Positions 56,277 through 64,000 of a DNA stretch of 64,000 nucleotides are shown here, in pieces (the first letter of the stretch is position 1; each line of letters opens with the position of its first letter). The DNA comes from an uncultured Ilumatobacter sp. Its GTDB lineage: Bacteria > Actinomycetota > Acidimicrobiia > Acidimicrobiales > Ilumatobacteraceae. Both the position numbers and the translations under genes were made by a program. The notes below the pieces were generated by a model. It worked only from the letters and a program-made list of their open reading frames with translations, searched no databases and had not been told where the DNA came from. The DNA is taken from assembly GCA_937919625.1 (NCBI GenBank), contig CALFRK010000113.1:1-64000 (forward strand). Direction: 5' to 3'.

Positions 56277-56307
56277 TTGGCAGTTGTGCCAGGCACAACT
56301 CCCAACT
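56275..56307. repeat. 33-bp palindromic repeat (copy C)
   Basis: agttggcagttgtgcc, one base, ggcacaactcccaact: 16-bp arms with one mismatch. It begins within the stop codon of the zinc-ribbon gene and ends 14 bases before the next GTG start. Confidence 0.85.
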
Positions 56308-56321
56308 GGTAGAACGCCCGA

Positions 56322-57356
56322 GTGAACATCATCGAATTTCGCAGCGACAACGCCGCCGGAGTAGCCCCCGAGATTCTGGCTTCGATCGCCGACGCCAACG
56401 AAGGATCGGCTATCGCCTACGGCCACGATGGGGTTACGGCCCGACTAGAACAACGTGTTCGCGAGGTGTTCGAGCACGACACTGCCCGCGTGTTCCCCGT
56501 CACCAGCGGCACGGCGGCGAACGCACTGGCGCTGACTGCTCTCTGCCCGCCATGGGGTTCGGTGCTGTGCCACGAAACCGCTCACATCCTCAACAGCGAG
56601 GGCGGGGCCACGTCGTTGCTCGGCGGGGGCGCCGTGATGAAGGGGATATCTGGCAACGACTTCCGGATCGCGGCCGACACTCTGCGAGCAGCGCTCGGGT
56701 CGATCACATGGGGTGACCCGCATCACTCCCAACCGTCGGTGCTGTCGTTCACTCAGCCAACCGATATGGGCACGATCTATCCGCTCGACGAGGTGGCCGA
56801 GCTGTCGGCTATCGCTCGCGGCAGTGGCTTGAAGGTGCATCTCGATGGCGCCCGCATCGCCAACGCATTGGTCGCCCTCGGCTGCTCGCCTGCTGATCTC
56901 ACCTGGCGTTCCGGGGTCGATGCCGTGTCGCTGGGGGCGACGAAAAACGGTGGGCTGTCGGCCGAAGCGATCGTCGTGTTCGACGAACAAGCGGCGGACG
57001 AACTGGTCTACCGCACCAAACGGTCGGGACACGTCACGTCGAAGATGAGGTTCCAGTCATCCCAGATCTTGGCTTATCTCGCAGACGAACTGTGGCTACG
57101 GATGGCACGCAACTCGAACGACCGGATGGTCGAGTTGGCAGCCGGTCTGGCCGAGCTCCCGGTCGAGTTCATCAACCGGCCAGACGTAAACATGCTGTTT
57201 GTCCGGATGCCGTCGGCAGCGATCGATCGGCTCGAGCAAGCCGGCCTGATGTTCTACCGAATGAGCGCCGACACGATCCGCCTCGTCACCAGCTGGCAAA
57301 CCACCGAGGACCACATCAACCAGGCGCTACACCACGTCCGGTCAGCCCTCACCTGA
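56322..57356 (+). CDS. Low-specificity L-threonine aldolase-like PLP enzyme
   Basis: 344 residues, beta-eliminating lyase/threonine aldolase family. Start EFRSDNAAGVAPEILASIA, PVTSGTAANALALTALCPP, KVHLDGARIANALVALG, and the PLP lysine in SLGATKNGGLSAEAIV. Cleaves L-threonine or L-allo-threonine to glycine and acetaldehyde in characterised members. GTG start at 56322. The 3' end overlaps the convergent secretion ATPase gene by 15 bp, and its TGA supplies the first base of a 33-bp palindrome. Confidence 0.9.
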   Translation: MNIIEFRSDNAAGVAPEILASIADANEGSAIAYGHDGVTARLEQRVREVFEHDTARVFPVTSGTAANALALTALCPPWGSVLCHETAHILNSEGGATSLLGGGAVMKGISGNDFRIAADTLRAALGSITWGDPHHSQPSVLSFTQPTDMGTIYPLDEVAELSAIARGSGLKVHLDGARIANALVALGCSPADLTWRSGVDAVSLGATKNGGLSAEAIVVFDEQAADELVYRTKRSGHVTSKMRFQSSQILAYLADELWLRMARNSNDRMVELAAGLAELPVEFINRPDVNMLFVRMPSAAIDRLEQAGLMFYRMSADTIRLVTSWQTTEDHINQALHHVRSALT

Positions 57357-60300
57357 GTTGGCAGTTGTGCCTGGCACAACTGCCAACTGGACGATGGTGG
57401 GGGTGCGGTCGACGAGCAGCACGCCACGGCCGGGAGGCATCCGCAGACCCGGGCGGGTTGGCAACTTCACGCCGGTCGCCTGCAGGAACGCACTGGGGTC
57501 TTCAGGCTGCAATACAAGCAGTCGCCGAGCACGCCGCAACAGGCCAACCAGCGCGCTCGTGGTGTACCCCGTCATCGCTCGAGATTCGAGCGAGCCGACG
57601 ACTCGCAACGAGTCAGCATTGGCGAGCCGTTCGAAGATCGGGCTGAGTATCGGATCGTCAAACGTGTCGACATCGTCGACAACAAGCACGACCCTGTGAT
57701 CGGGCCCGCCGAGCGCTAGATGGGTAGCGACTTGATCGAGGAACGGCGCAACCTCGGCTGCTCGACCGAACGCCGACCGGGGAAACCCGAATGCCGCAAG
57801 CGGGCTGGACCTCGGCCCGACCACGAACACATCGTCGTGCTGACGCAGTAGCACCGTCGCCACCGTGGCCAAAGCTGTCGACCTACCCGATCGCGGCGAC
57901 CCTGCGACCGCCAAGTTCGACCAATCGAGATCGACCACCGCGGTGGCACCCGACACATCGATCAGACCGATCGCCACAGCCAGGCTGGCGCTGGTGACGG
58001 CGGCCGGCGTCGGCACGTCGTCGAGCAAGAGCTGTTCGGGCAAGGCGACACTGCTCATTTCGGCGAGCTTTGTGTCGGCGCGGCCAGCCGCCATGGCCGC
58101 GATTGTCTCACCCTGAGCACGACCGGTCGGATCGGACGACACGGATGCGATCTGAATCAGGGTGCCGCCCTGCAGCAGGCCACGTCCGGGTGTTAGTTCG
58201 AGCCCACGTGCGCGAGCAAGCGGCACACCGTGCTCGGCGTACGAACCATCGTCGGCGTGACGCAGTATCAGTCGATTCGCTACGGCGGCGTGTAGCCGGG
58301 ATGGCACAGCGTTGCGGCGGTCGGCGGTGATCACGGTGTGGATGCCGACTTGGCGCCCATCGATGATCAAACGGTTGATCAGCTCGCTCCACATTTCCGA
58401 CGCCATGCCCAATCCGCCGGCCGGTTCGAGCAGCGTGGTCGACAATCCACCGAATCCGTCGATCAAAACGACGATTCTGGTCAACTGCTGCTGATCACGG
58501 TGGTACGCAGTCAGGTGTTCGGCTCGGGCCGCGGCCAAAAGGTGGCGGCGGCGGTCGAGTTCGGCATCGAGCGTCGTCAGATGCCGGGTGACGGCTTCGA
58601 GATCGTCGCCCGTCGCCACGTCGATCACCGACGGCAGCGCCCGCAATCCGGCCAGGCCGCGTGAGGCGAAGTCAAACACGATCGTGGCCACCGGTCGACC
58701 CGGGCTGTATCGGTCTAGTGAGACGGCGATCGTGCGCAGCAGCGTGGTTTTGCCGGATCCCCCGCTGCCGAACACAAGCCAGCCACCGCCTTCTTCCAGG
58801 TCGATAACCCCTGGCCGCTGGTCTTGTTGTTCGGGTGCGTCGATCAACCCGACACTGAGGTGGCGGCCGGGCACCATCGCGGCACAACCGGCCACTGGCA
58901 TCGACAAGACGTCGTCGAGGGTGACGGTGTCTGGGAGCACCTCACGCCACGGACGGCGCTGTACGGGGTGGCCGGCGTTTCGGTTGGCCAGTGCGACGAC
59001 GTCGATCAAGGCTGACAGGTGGGTCGCCGGCGCCGTCTCCCCCGACTTCGGCGTTGTGACAACTGCCCGCGGCGAGTCGTCGGACTGCGTAAACGCGGCG
59101 ACCAGCACAGGCTGACGTGTGTCGGCGCTGACGAGCGGCGCCCCGGCGAACGCACTCTGGAACTCGACCAGCTGGCGCGGGCCAAGCCGGGCCAGGCCGC
59201 GTCCGCGCAGCGGCACAGGTATGTCAGCCGCGGCTGGGCTGGCGATGATCGATGTCGATTCGGCCCGGTCGAGCATCCGCAACGAGATCCGCAGGTTGGT
59301 GTTGGCGAGAATGTTCTCGTTGACCGACCCAGACGGGCGCTGCGTAGCGAGCACGAGATGAATGCCGAGGCTGCGGCCGCGCTGGGCGATGTCGATCACG
59401 CCCTCGACGAACTCGGGGACCTCTTTCACGAGCGTCGCGAACTCGTCGACGATGATCACCAGCGACGGCGGCGCCTCATCGGGAGCGACCTCGAGCATCT
59501 CGGCGAGATCCTTGGCACGACCTTCCATGATCGCCATTCGACGGTTCAGTTCGGCTCGCAGCGAGGTCAGCGCCCGAAGCGACAGTTCGGCGCTGAGGTT
59601 GGTGACGTAACCGACCGTATGAGGGAGGCGTTCGAAGACCTGCGACGACGCCCCACCCTTGTAGTCGACGAACAAGAAGTTGAGCCGAGTCGGTGGGTGA
59701 TGCACGGCCAAGGCGGCCACCATCGACTGCAACAGCTCGCTCTTGCCCGATCCAGATGTGCCGCCGATCAGGGTGTGTGGGCCGTCGTGGACCAGGTCGA
59801 GCCCGACGTTGCCAGTCGCCCCAACGCCGATCGGAAAGCGCAGGTCGTAGCCGGTAGCGCCGCTCCATAGTTGCGCCACCCATGCGGCGGTCGGGTTCCC
59901 GATGCCCAGCACATCGAGCAGTGGCGCAGTCCGTGGGATCGAGGTTGCGAGAGAAGCGGTCGAGGCATCGCGAATCGGGGCGAGCGAGCGAGCCACCCGG
60001 TCGGCGAGGCGACCGCGGAGATGTTCGACTTCCAGCTGCTGTTCGGGTACCTCGGAGTTGGTCGAGGTCAGCGTGCCGACCATCGCTGAACCCCGTGTTT
60101 GACGCACTGCGAGCGACCGGGTGGCGTAGCGGGTCACCCCAGCTGCCGATGCTGCCATCCACACAACGCTGATCCCGGCCAGCGGAGCGAGGTCGACAAG
60201 ACGCGATACCTGGGCGGCATCGGGTGCTAGTTCGGCATCCAGCAACAGCAAGATGCGCGGCCAACAGCGTTCGGCCGCCCGGTCGGCGCTCTCGATCGTG

Positions 60301-61745
60301 CGGAACACGGCAACCTCGATCAGCCGATCGACTAGGGCATCTGTCTCGTCGCGACTCGTGACGAGATGGCCGCCCGACAGTGGCGAAGCGACCGAACGCA
60401 AGTGCGGCAGCCACTTCAGCCAGCCAAGCGAGCGGTCGTTGCCGACGGCCGCCACGATCGTCAAGTCCTCGGGGCTGTGAAGCGTGGCGGCTTGGATGGC
60501 GAGCGATGAGACGATGCCGGCAACCAGCCCGCCTTCGCCATGGACACCGATCACGGCGTCGGTGCGCAGATCGACACTGACGGGCACATTGGCAAGCGAA
60601 TCGAGGCCCTCAACGGCGGCGATCGCCTCGTCGCGCAAGTCGTCGGCGCCGCCTTGTTGGAGTTCGATCGCGAACTGCACCTGGGTCGATCCGAGACCCA
60701 GCCGGAGGCTGAGGAAATCGGGGGCGTTGCGTCCGCGGGCCCACAGATCGATTGTCCGCAACTCGGCGCGCCGCACCAGGTCGGCCAGGTCGGGGGCAGC
60801 CCGTAGGCGATCGATCCGCTCGGCATGGCGTAATCCGTCGAGCCGCGAGCGATGTGCGACGAGGCCGTCTCGAAAACTGGCCAGCTGCTTGGCGAAGTTG
60901 CGCCGACCGGATCTCCGGTCCTCGATCGCAGTAGCGACCATCACGACAGGCGAGATCAGTGTGAGCGCAAGGAACTGCGCCTGATGCGTGAAGGCGTACA
61001 TCGCCAGACCGGCGGCGAGCGGGGCCAGCACGGCAAAGATCTGTAGCCTGCGTGGCTCGGGTCGGGTAGGGATCGGGCCAATCGCGTCGCTGGGCCGCTC
61101 GATCACGATCGGCGGCCGGTACGGCGTGCGATGGAACTCGATCTGGCCGAGACGGTCGTGGTGTTCGTGCCCGCTTCGTTCGAACGCTCGGAATGCCAAC
61201 CGCGTTGCACCGAGCCCTACGACGTCGTCGTGGCCGACCGTTGTCAGTCCATCGATTTCGACATCGTTGACCGTGACGCCGTTGGCGGCTCCCGCCATCG
61301 GATGAACGACTACGCGCCGGTTCAGATCAACTTCGATCACGACGTGATGGCGCGATACAGACGGATCATCGATGACAAAATCCGCACCTGGGTCGCGTCC
61401 GATCGAGAAACGGCCCGGTTGCAGCAATCGCCAACATCCAGAGTCGGGCCCGGCGATCACGTCGGCCGTGGTCGCCAAAGCGGGTAGGCGACGGGGGCCT
61501 GTACCCGGGGGGGCAGCTCCGATCACCAATTCGTCGCCCGACATCAGGCCGCTGCGGGCGACGGGCTGATCAGAGTAGAGCAAATGGCCAAGGCGCAGTG
61601 AGCTGAGCGTTGCCTCGTCGTTTGGGCGACCGAGGTAATCGCACAATGCCTCCGCCAACTCGACCACGGTATGAGCCGGGTCGATGACAGCGATGACGTC
61701 GTCGACCCGGCCGGCCGAATCCTGAACACGCAGGATTAGTTCCAC
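57342..61745 (-). CDS. Type VII secretion FtsK/SpoIIIE ATPase (EccC/EssC-like) with ubiquitin-like and FHA domains
   Basis: 1467 residues. About 1-80: ubiquitin/YukD-like fold (MELILRVQDSAGRVDDVIAV, GLMSGDELVIGAAPP). About 95-185: FHA domain (GRFSIGRDPGADFVIDDPSVSRHH). About 232-275: two membrane helices. Three FtsK-like domains follow: P-loop 1 GGTSGSGKSELL near 663 with LVIIVDEFATLVKEVPE; P-loop 2 GSGGSGKTTLLR near 995; P-loop 3 GSPRSGRSTALA near 1285 with Arg in place of Lys. It should drive secretion of the WXG100-type protein encoded 18 bp upstream. The last 11 or so codons lie in a 33-bp repeat, which supplies the C-terminus LAVVPGTTANS. No EccB, EccD or mycosin gene is in the window. 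Confidence 0.9.
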   Translation of the reverse strand: MELILRVQDSAGRVDDVIAVIDPAHTVVELAEALCDYLGRPNDEATLSSLRLGHLLYSDQPVARSGLMSGDELVIGAAPPGTGPRRLPALATTADVIAGPDSGCWRLLQPGRFSIGRDPGADFVIDDPSVSRHHVVIEVDLNRRVVVHPMAGAANGVTVNDVEIDGLTTVGHDDVVGLGATRLAFRAFERSGHEHHDRLGQIEFHRTPYRPPIVIERPSDAIGPIPTRPEPRRLQIFAVLAPLAAGLAMYAFTHQAQFLALTLISPVVMVATAIEDRRSGRRNFAKQLASFRDGLVAHRSRLDGLRHAERIDRLRAAPDLADLVRRAELRTIDLWARGRNAPDFLSLRLGLGSTQVQFAIELQQGGADDLRDEAIAAVEGLDSLANVPVSVDLRTDAVIGVHGEGGLVAGIVSSLAIQAATLHSPEDLTIVAAVGNDRSLGWLKWLPHLRSVASPLSGGHLVTSRDETDALVDRLIEVAVFRTIESADRAAERCWPRILLLLDAELAPDAAQVSRLVDLAPLAGISVVWMAASAAGVTRYATRSLAVRQTRGSAMVGTLTSTNSEVPEQQLEVEHLRGRLADRVARSLAPIRDASTASLATSIPRTAPLLDVLGIGNPTAAWVAQLWSGATGYDLRFPIGVGATGNVGLDLVHDGPHTLIGGTSGSGKSELLQSMVAALAVHHPPTRLNFLFVDYKGGASSQVFERLPHTVGYVTNLSAELSLRALTSLRAELNRRMAIMEGRAKDLAEMLEVAPDEAPPSLVIIVDEFATLVKEVPEFVEGVIDIAQRGRSLGIHLVLATQRPSGSVNENILANTNLRISLRMLDRAESTSIIASPAAADIPVPLRGRGLARLGPRQLVEFQSAFAGAPLVSADTRQPVLVAAFTQSDDSPRAVVTTPKSGETAPATHLSALIDVVALANRNAGHPVQRRPWREVLPDTVTLDDVLSMPVAGCAAMVPGRHLSVGLIDAPEQQDQRPGVIDLEEGGGWLVFGSGGSGKTTLLRTIAVSLDRYSPGRPVATIVFDFASRGLAGLRALPSVIDVATGDDLEAVTRHLTTLDAELDRRRHLLAAARAEHLTAYHRDQQQLTRIVVLIDGFGGLSTTLLEPAGGLGMASEMWSELINRLIIDGRQVGIHTVITADRRNAVPSRLHAAVANRLILRHADDGSYAEHGVPLARARGLELTPGRGLLQGGTLIQIASVSSDPTGRAQGETIAAMAAGRADTKLAEMSSVALPEQLLLDDVPTPAAVTSASLAVAIGLIDVSGATAVVDLDWSNLAVAGSPRSGRSTALATVATVLLRQHDDVFVVGPRSSPLAAFGFPRSAFGRAAEVAPFLDQVATHLALGGPDHRVVLVVDDVDTFDDPILSPIFERLANADSLRVVGSLESRAMTGYTTSALVGLLRRARRLLVLQPEDPSAFLQATGVKLPTRPGLRMPPGRGVLLVDRTPTIVQLAVVPGTTANSGEG
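57356..57388. repeat. 33-bp palindromic repeat (copy D), inside the secretion ATPase 3' end
   Basis: agttggcagttgtgcc, t, ggcacaactgccaact: perfect 16-bp arms. It begins at the last base of the aldolase TGA and is translated on the other strand as the ATPase C-terminus. Confidence 0.9.
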
Positions 61746-61763
61746 GAAATATCTTCCGCCCGG

Positions 61764-62348
61764 CTAGCGGTCGGCTGCGACGACGCTCTGGACTTGCGCC
61801 GTGATGTAGGACGACAGGGTCTGCTCGGCCTCGTCACACTTTGAGCGGGCCGACGTGGTGAAGCCTCCGACGGCTTCGATCGCGGCGAGCTTTGCGTTGC
61901 CTTCCCAGTCTGTCGATTGGAGACGTTGGAAGTTGGTTGTGAGACCCTGGCGCAGCAGCGTGAAATGACGACCGACCAGGGGCACCAACGATTCGAGGGC
62001 CGCGGTGTCGACATCGACATAGTCGACCGTCTGCGGAACGGGCGGCGCTATCGGCCGGTTGTCGATCTGGATGTGGATCGGCTGACCGCCGAGCGACGCG
62101 GCGATGTTGGACGTCGATTGGCGCACGGCGGCGCCCATCGCTGCCATGTCGAGGTGAAGTCGGTTGGCGAAGTCGGCCGACATGCGACCAGATTCAGTCT
62201 TGAAGGCCACGGCGTTCGGGCCGAAATAGCGGACGGCGACGACTTCATTGACCAGTTCGACGAGCGATTGGTGCATCGACTCGAACGCCTCCTGCGCCTG
62301 GCGGCCATAGCCGCGCACGCTCTCTGGGTTGACTCGGATCAAGGTCAT
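61764..62348 (-). CDS. Tandem WXG100-like (double Esx) protein
   Basis: 194 residues, about twice one WXG100 unit. The first unit (1-85) has helices around VAVRYFGPNAVAFK, where Tyr-Phe-Gly replaces Trp-x-Gly. The second (about 110-194) has LQSTDWEGNAKLAAIEAV with a true Trp-x-Gly at the helix turn and the helix SARSKCDEAEQTLSSYITAQV. A Pro-rich hinge (RPIAPPVPQTVDY) joins them. Single Esx proteins form head-to-tail hairpin dimers; this may be a dimer in one chain. It is 18 bp upstream of the secretion ATPase gene on the same strand and so is its probable substrate or adaptor. Confidence 0.75.
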   Translation of the reverse strand: MTLIRVNPESVRGYGRQAQEAFESMHQSLVELVNEVVAVRYFGPNAVAFKTESGRMSADFANRLHLDMAAMGAAVRQSTSNIAASLGGQPIHIQIDNRPIAPPVPQTVDYVDVDTAALESLVPLVGRHFTLLRQGLTTNFQRLQSTDWEGNAKLAAIEAVGGFTTSARSKCDEAEQTLSSYITAQVQSVVAADR

Positions 62349-62442
62349 GGAGTTCCTCCGCTGGATTCAGCGCCCGCATCTCAGGCGCAAAGTCGACCGT
62401 ATGCAACCGCCGACGCCACGTGAATGGGGAGCACTCCCCCAT

Positions 62443-62475
62443 GGTTGGGAGATGTGCCTGGCACAACTGCCAACT
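62443..62475. repeat. 33-bp palindromic repeat (copy E)
   Basis: ggttgggagatgtgcc, t, ggcacaactgccaact: 16-bp arms with a few mismatches. It lies between divergent genes rather than after a stop codon, 59 bases before the ATG at 62534. Confidence 0.8.
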
Positions 62476-62533
62476 GATACTCGCTGCACCGACGATGGCC
62501 TACACCATTCCGCAGCAGACGTACGCTGGGGAA

Positions 62534-63187
62534 ATGCCGACCGAACAGGACCGGGCGCCGGTCTCGCGGGTGCTCGACGTTGACCGCGCGGGATGGTCGA
62601 TGCGATTCAACATCGCCGTCAAGGTCGCCCTGGCCGCGGCGTTCTTCGTAGCGATCGTGTTCACGCCAGACTCGGTCGAGGGCAAGGCGATGCCGATGCG
62701 GGCGCCGTTGTTCCTGGCGTCGGCTGTGCTCGTTCCGGTGATCGGATGGCGAAGGCGATCGAGCCCGTACTCCCACACTGCCGACGCCCTGCTGGCGGCC
62801 CCGTTCCTGCTCGACACGCTCGGCAACCTATTCGGCCTCTACGACGAGTCGCCACGCACCGATGACGTGCTGCACGCCCTGAACTGGGTGCTGCTGGTGG
62901 CAGCGTTCCATGCCTTCCGGTTCCGCAACGTGCACGATCGGCGCGACGCAGTGCTGCTCGGCTATGGGTTCGGAGCGATCACGATCGTGTGGTGGGAGAT
63001 TCTCGAGTGGCTCGTATCGACCGACGGGATCGGGGGTGCCGATGGGCTCTCGCTGACCTACGGCGACACAATCGGCGACCTGCTCCTGTCTAGCACCGGA
63101 GGCCTGGTCGGCTCGCTGTTGGCAGTCGAATGGCTCGGCCCAAAACGAAGTGAGTTGGGAGATGTGCCCGGCACAACTATCAACTGA
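62534..63187 (+). CDS. DUF2238-like integral membrane protein
   Basis: 217 residues with about six helices (IAVKVALAAAFFVAIVFT, APLFLASAVLVPVIGW, VLHALNWVLLVAAFHAF and others). Conserved-looking acidic/aromatic positions are AAPFLLDTLGNLFGLY and ITIVWWEILEW, with TYGDTIGDLLLSSTGGLVGSLLA, which I associate with the YjdF/DUF2238 group. Function unknown. ATG at 62534 is chosen because the protein then starts with a short hydrophilic tail; an ATG at 62495 is possible. Its last 11 codons and stop lie in a 33-bp repeat. Confidence 0.72.
   Translation: MPTEQDRAPVSRVLDVDRAGWSMRFNIAVKVALAAAFFVAIVFTPDSVEGKAMPMRAPLFLASAVLVPVIGWRRRSSPYSHTADALLAAPFLLDTLGNLFGLYDESPRTDDVLHALNWVLLVAAFHAFRFRNVHDRRDAVLLGYGFGAITIVWWEILEWLVSTDGIGGADGLSLTYGDTIGDLLLSSTGGLVGSLLAVEWLGPKRSELGDVPGTTIN
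63153..63185. repeat. 33-bp palindromic repeat (copy F), overlapping two gene ends
   Basis: agttgggagatgtgcc, c, ggcacaactatcaact: diverged arms. It encodes the C-terminus (LGDVPGTTIN) of the membrane protein and on the other strand contains the TGA of the histidine kinase. Confidence 0.8.
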
Positions 63188-64000
63188 CGCTGAAGCTGAC
63201 AGCAGCGCCGCCGTCGCTGGCGTTGGTGGCGTGCACCGCGCCGCCGTGTTGTTCGGCGATCTGTCTGACGATCGCCAAGCCGAGCCCTGAGCCTGGCTGC
63301 GAGCGGGCGTCGTCGGCTCGATAGAAGCGGTCGAACACCCGGTCGAGCTCGGCCGGGGCGATACCAGGGCCGCGGTCTCGTACGGTGACCCGACGGTTGG
63401 CGAGCGCGACATCGATCGGCTCGCTCGACGGACTGAACTTGTGGGCATTGCCGAGCAGGTTGGTAACGGCCCGATCGAGCAGCACAGGATTGCCGACCAC
63501 CACGGTCTGCTCGGCCGTCAGGTTGACGGTGCGTTCGGTGCGTCGGCGAAACCGTTCGACCGCAACGGCGACGATCTCGGCCAGGTCGACCTCGGTGACG
63601 GGCTCGGCGCGTGCGAAGTCGTCGGTGGCGAGCAGCATCACCTCGTCGAATAGGTCGCCGAGCTCCTCGATCTCCGACCGAACTCCAGCCAACACGGCAT
63701 CGCGCTCGTCGATCGGGAGGTCGTGAGCGCGCTGGAGGAACTCGATGTTGGCGCGCAGGCTGGTGAGTGGGGTTCGCAGCTCGTGCCCGGCGTCTTGCAC
63801 CAACCGCCGTTGCTGCTCGCGGCTGACCGACAGCGCCACCAGCATCTGGTCGAAACTGGCGGCAAGGCGCCCGACCTCGTCGTCACGATCCAGCCGCAAC
63901 GGTGTCAGGTCGCGAGTGGCAGCGACTCGTTCGGTAGCTGCGGTCAGGTCTTGGAGCGGCTGCGTGGTGCGACGCATCATCAACCAGCCAGCGGCCGCAG
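63180..64000 (-). CDS. Sensor histidine kinase (MprB/PrrB-like), 5' partial
   Basis: The frame is open to the right edge, so the input domain and first membrane helix are missing; the visible part starts at the end of a helix (AAAGWLMMRR). HAMP region QPLQDLTAATERVA to DDEVGRLAASFDQML, then phosphoacceptor His in DAGHELRTPLTSL, N box LLGNAHKFSP, G1 DRGPGI and G2 GSGLGLAIVRQIAEQHGG. A complete kinase core. The partner response regulator would be upstream (to the right). Its stop codon lies inside the 33-bp repeat at 63153. Confidence 0.92.
   Translation of the reverse strand, partial: AAAGWLMMRRTTQPLQDLTAATERVAATRDLTPLRLDRDDEVGRLAASFDQMLVALSVSREQQRRLVQDAGHELRTPLTSLRANIEFLQRAHDLPIDERDAVLAGVRSEIEELGDLFDEVMLLATDDFARAEPVTEVDLAEIVAVAVERFRRRTERTVNLTAEQTVVVGNPVLLDRAVTNLLGNAHKFSPSSEPIDVALANRRVTVRDRGPGIAPAELDRVFDRFYRADDARSQPGSGLGLAIVRQIAEQHGGAVHATNASDGGAAVSFSVS

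Overview
The window is a gene-dense, high-GC stretch with no rRNA, tRNA, CRISPR, prophage or insertion-sequence transposase that I can recognise. The gene families (LLM and PPOX flavin/F420-type oxidoreductases, a WS/DGAT acyltransferase, a SARP/BTAD regulator, EccC- and WXG100-type secretion proteins, two-subunit B12 mutase, GluQ-RS) and the codon style point to an actinobacterium, probably of the Acidimicrobiia (Ilumatobacter-like). The phylum is an inference from gene content, not from a marker gene.

Region 1 (1-14.6 kb, all + strand, mostly 1-17 bp overlaps) is one catabolic cluster. It holds a BMP-type nucleoside/purine ABC importer, a molybdenum hydroxylase of the xanthine dehydrogenase family, a D-carbamoylase-like nitrilase, SsnA, an LLM flavoprotein, diaminopropionate ammonia-lyase (DpaL/YgeX), YqeB and YqeC. 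SsnA, YgeX, YqeB, YqeC and the molybdenum hydroxylase are the hallmark set of the enterobacterial xdh-yge-yqe-ssnA locus and of the uric-acid/purine cluster reported in gut anaerobes. Here they appear with different partners, suggesting a variant purine (urate) to 2,3-diaminopropionate to pyruvate plus ammonia route.

Region 2 (14.8-22.7 kb) holds a GDSL-like lipoprotein and the protocatechuate 4,5-cleavage genes ligC and ligAB. A four-gene opposite-strand sulfate-activation operon (Rrf2 regulator, PAP phosphatase, cysD, cysNC) sits between ligC and ligAB.

Region 3 (22.8-34.4 kb) has an HtrA-like lipoprotein protease, a PPOX protein, a crotonase lacking the usual catalytic glutamates and a cold-shock protein. 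A MarR regulator follows, divergent from a two-subunit acyl-CoA mutase of isobutyryl-CoA mutase type with a palindrome between them. A PEP-utilising enzyme without its ATP-grasp domain, a DUF389 membrane protein and a lipoprotein complete it.

Region 4 (34.4-47.3 kb) contains an alpha/beta hydrolase and a 1125-residue one-protein signalling device (SARP DNA-binding, BTAD, nSTAND ATPase, one membrane helix, extracytoplasmic BMP-type sensor). Next come a secreted HExxH protein, a universal stress protein, a P2-type cation ATPase, shikimate kinase, a GH3 glycosidase, a GNAT enzyme and a rhodanese.

Region 5 (47.3-64 kb) has a wax ester synthase with a histone-like tail, a long-chain acyl-CoA synthetase, an SRPBCC protein, a PPOX protein, an L,D-transpeptidase, GluQ-RS, a zinc-ribbon membrane protein and a threonine-aldolase-type enzyme. 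It ends with a compact type VII secretion pair (ubiquitin-like/FHA/EccC ATPase plus a double WXG100 protein), a DUF2238-like membrane protein and an incomplete sensor kinase.

A family of palindromic intergenic repeats runs through the window. There are two 125-bp copies with terminal inverted repeats (12902-13026, 22700-22824) and four 33-bp versions made almost only of the two arms (56275, 57356, 62443, 63153). Most are joined directly to stop codons.
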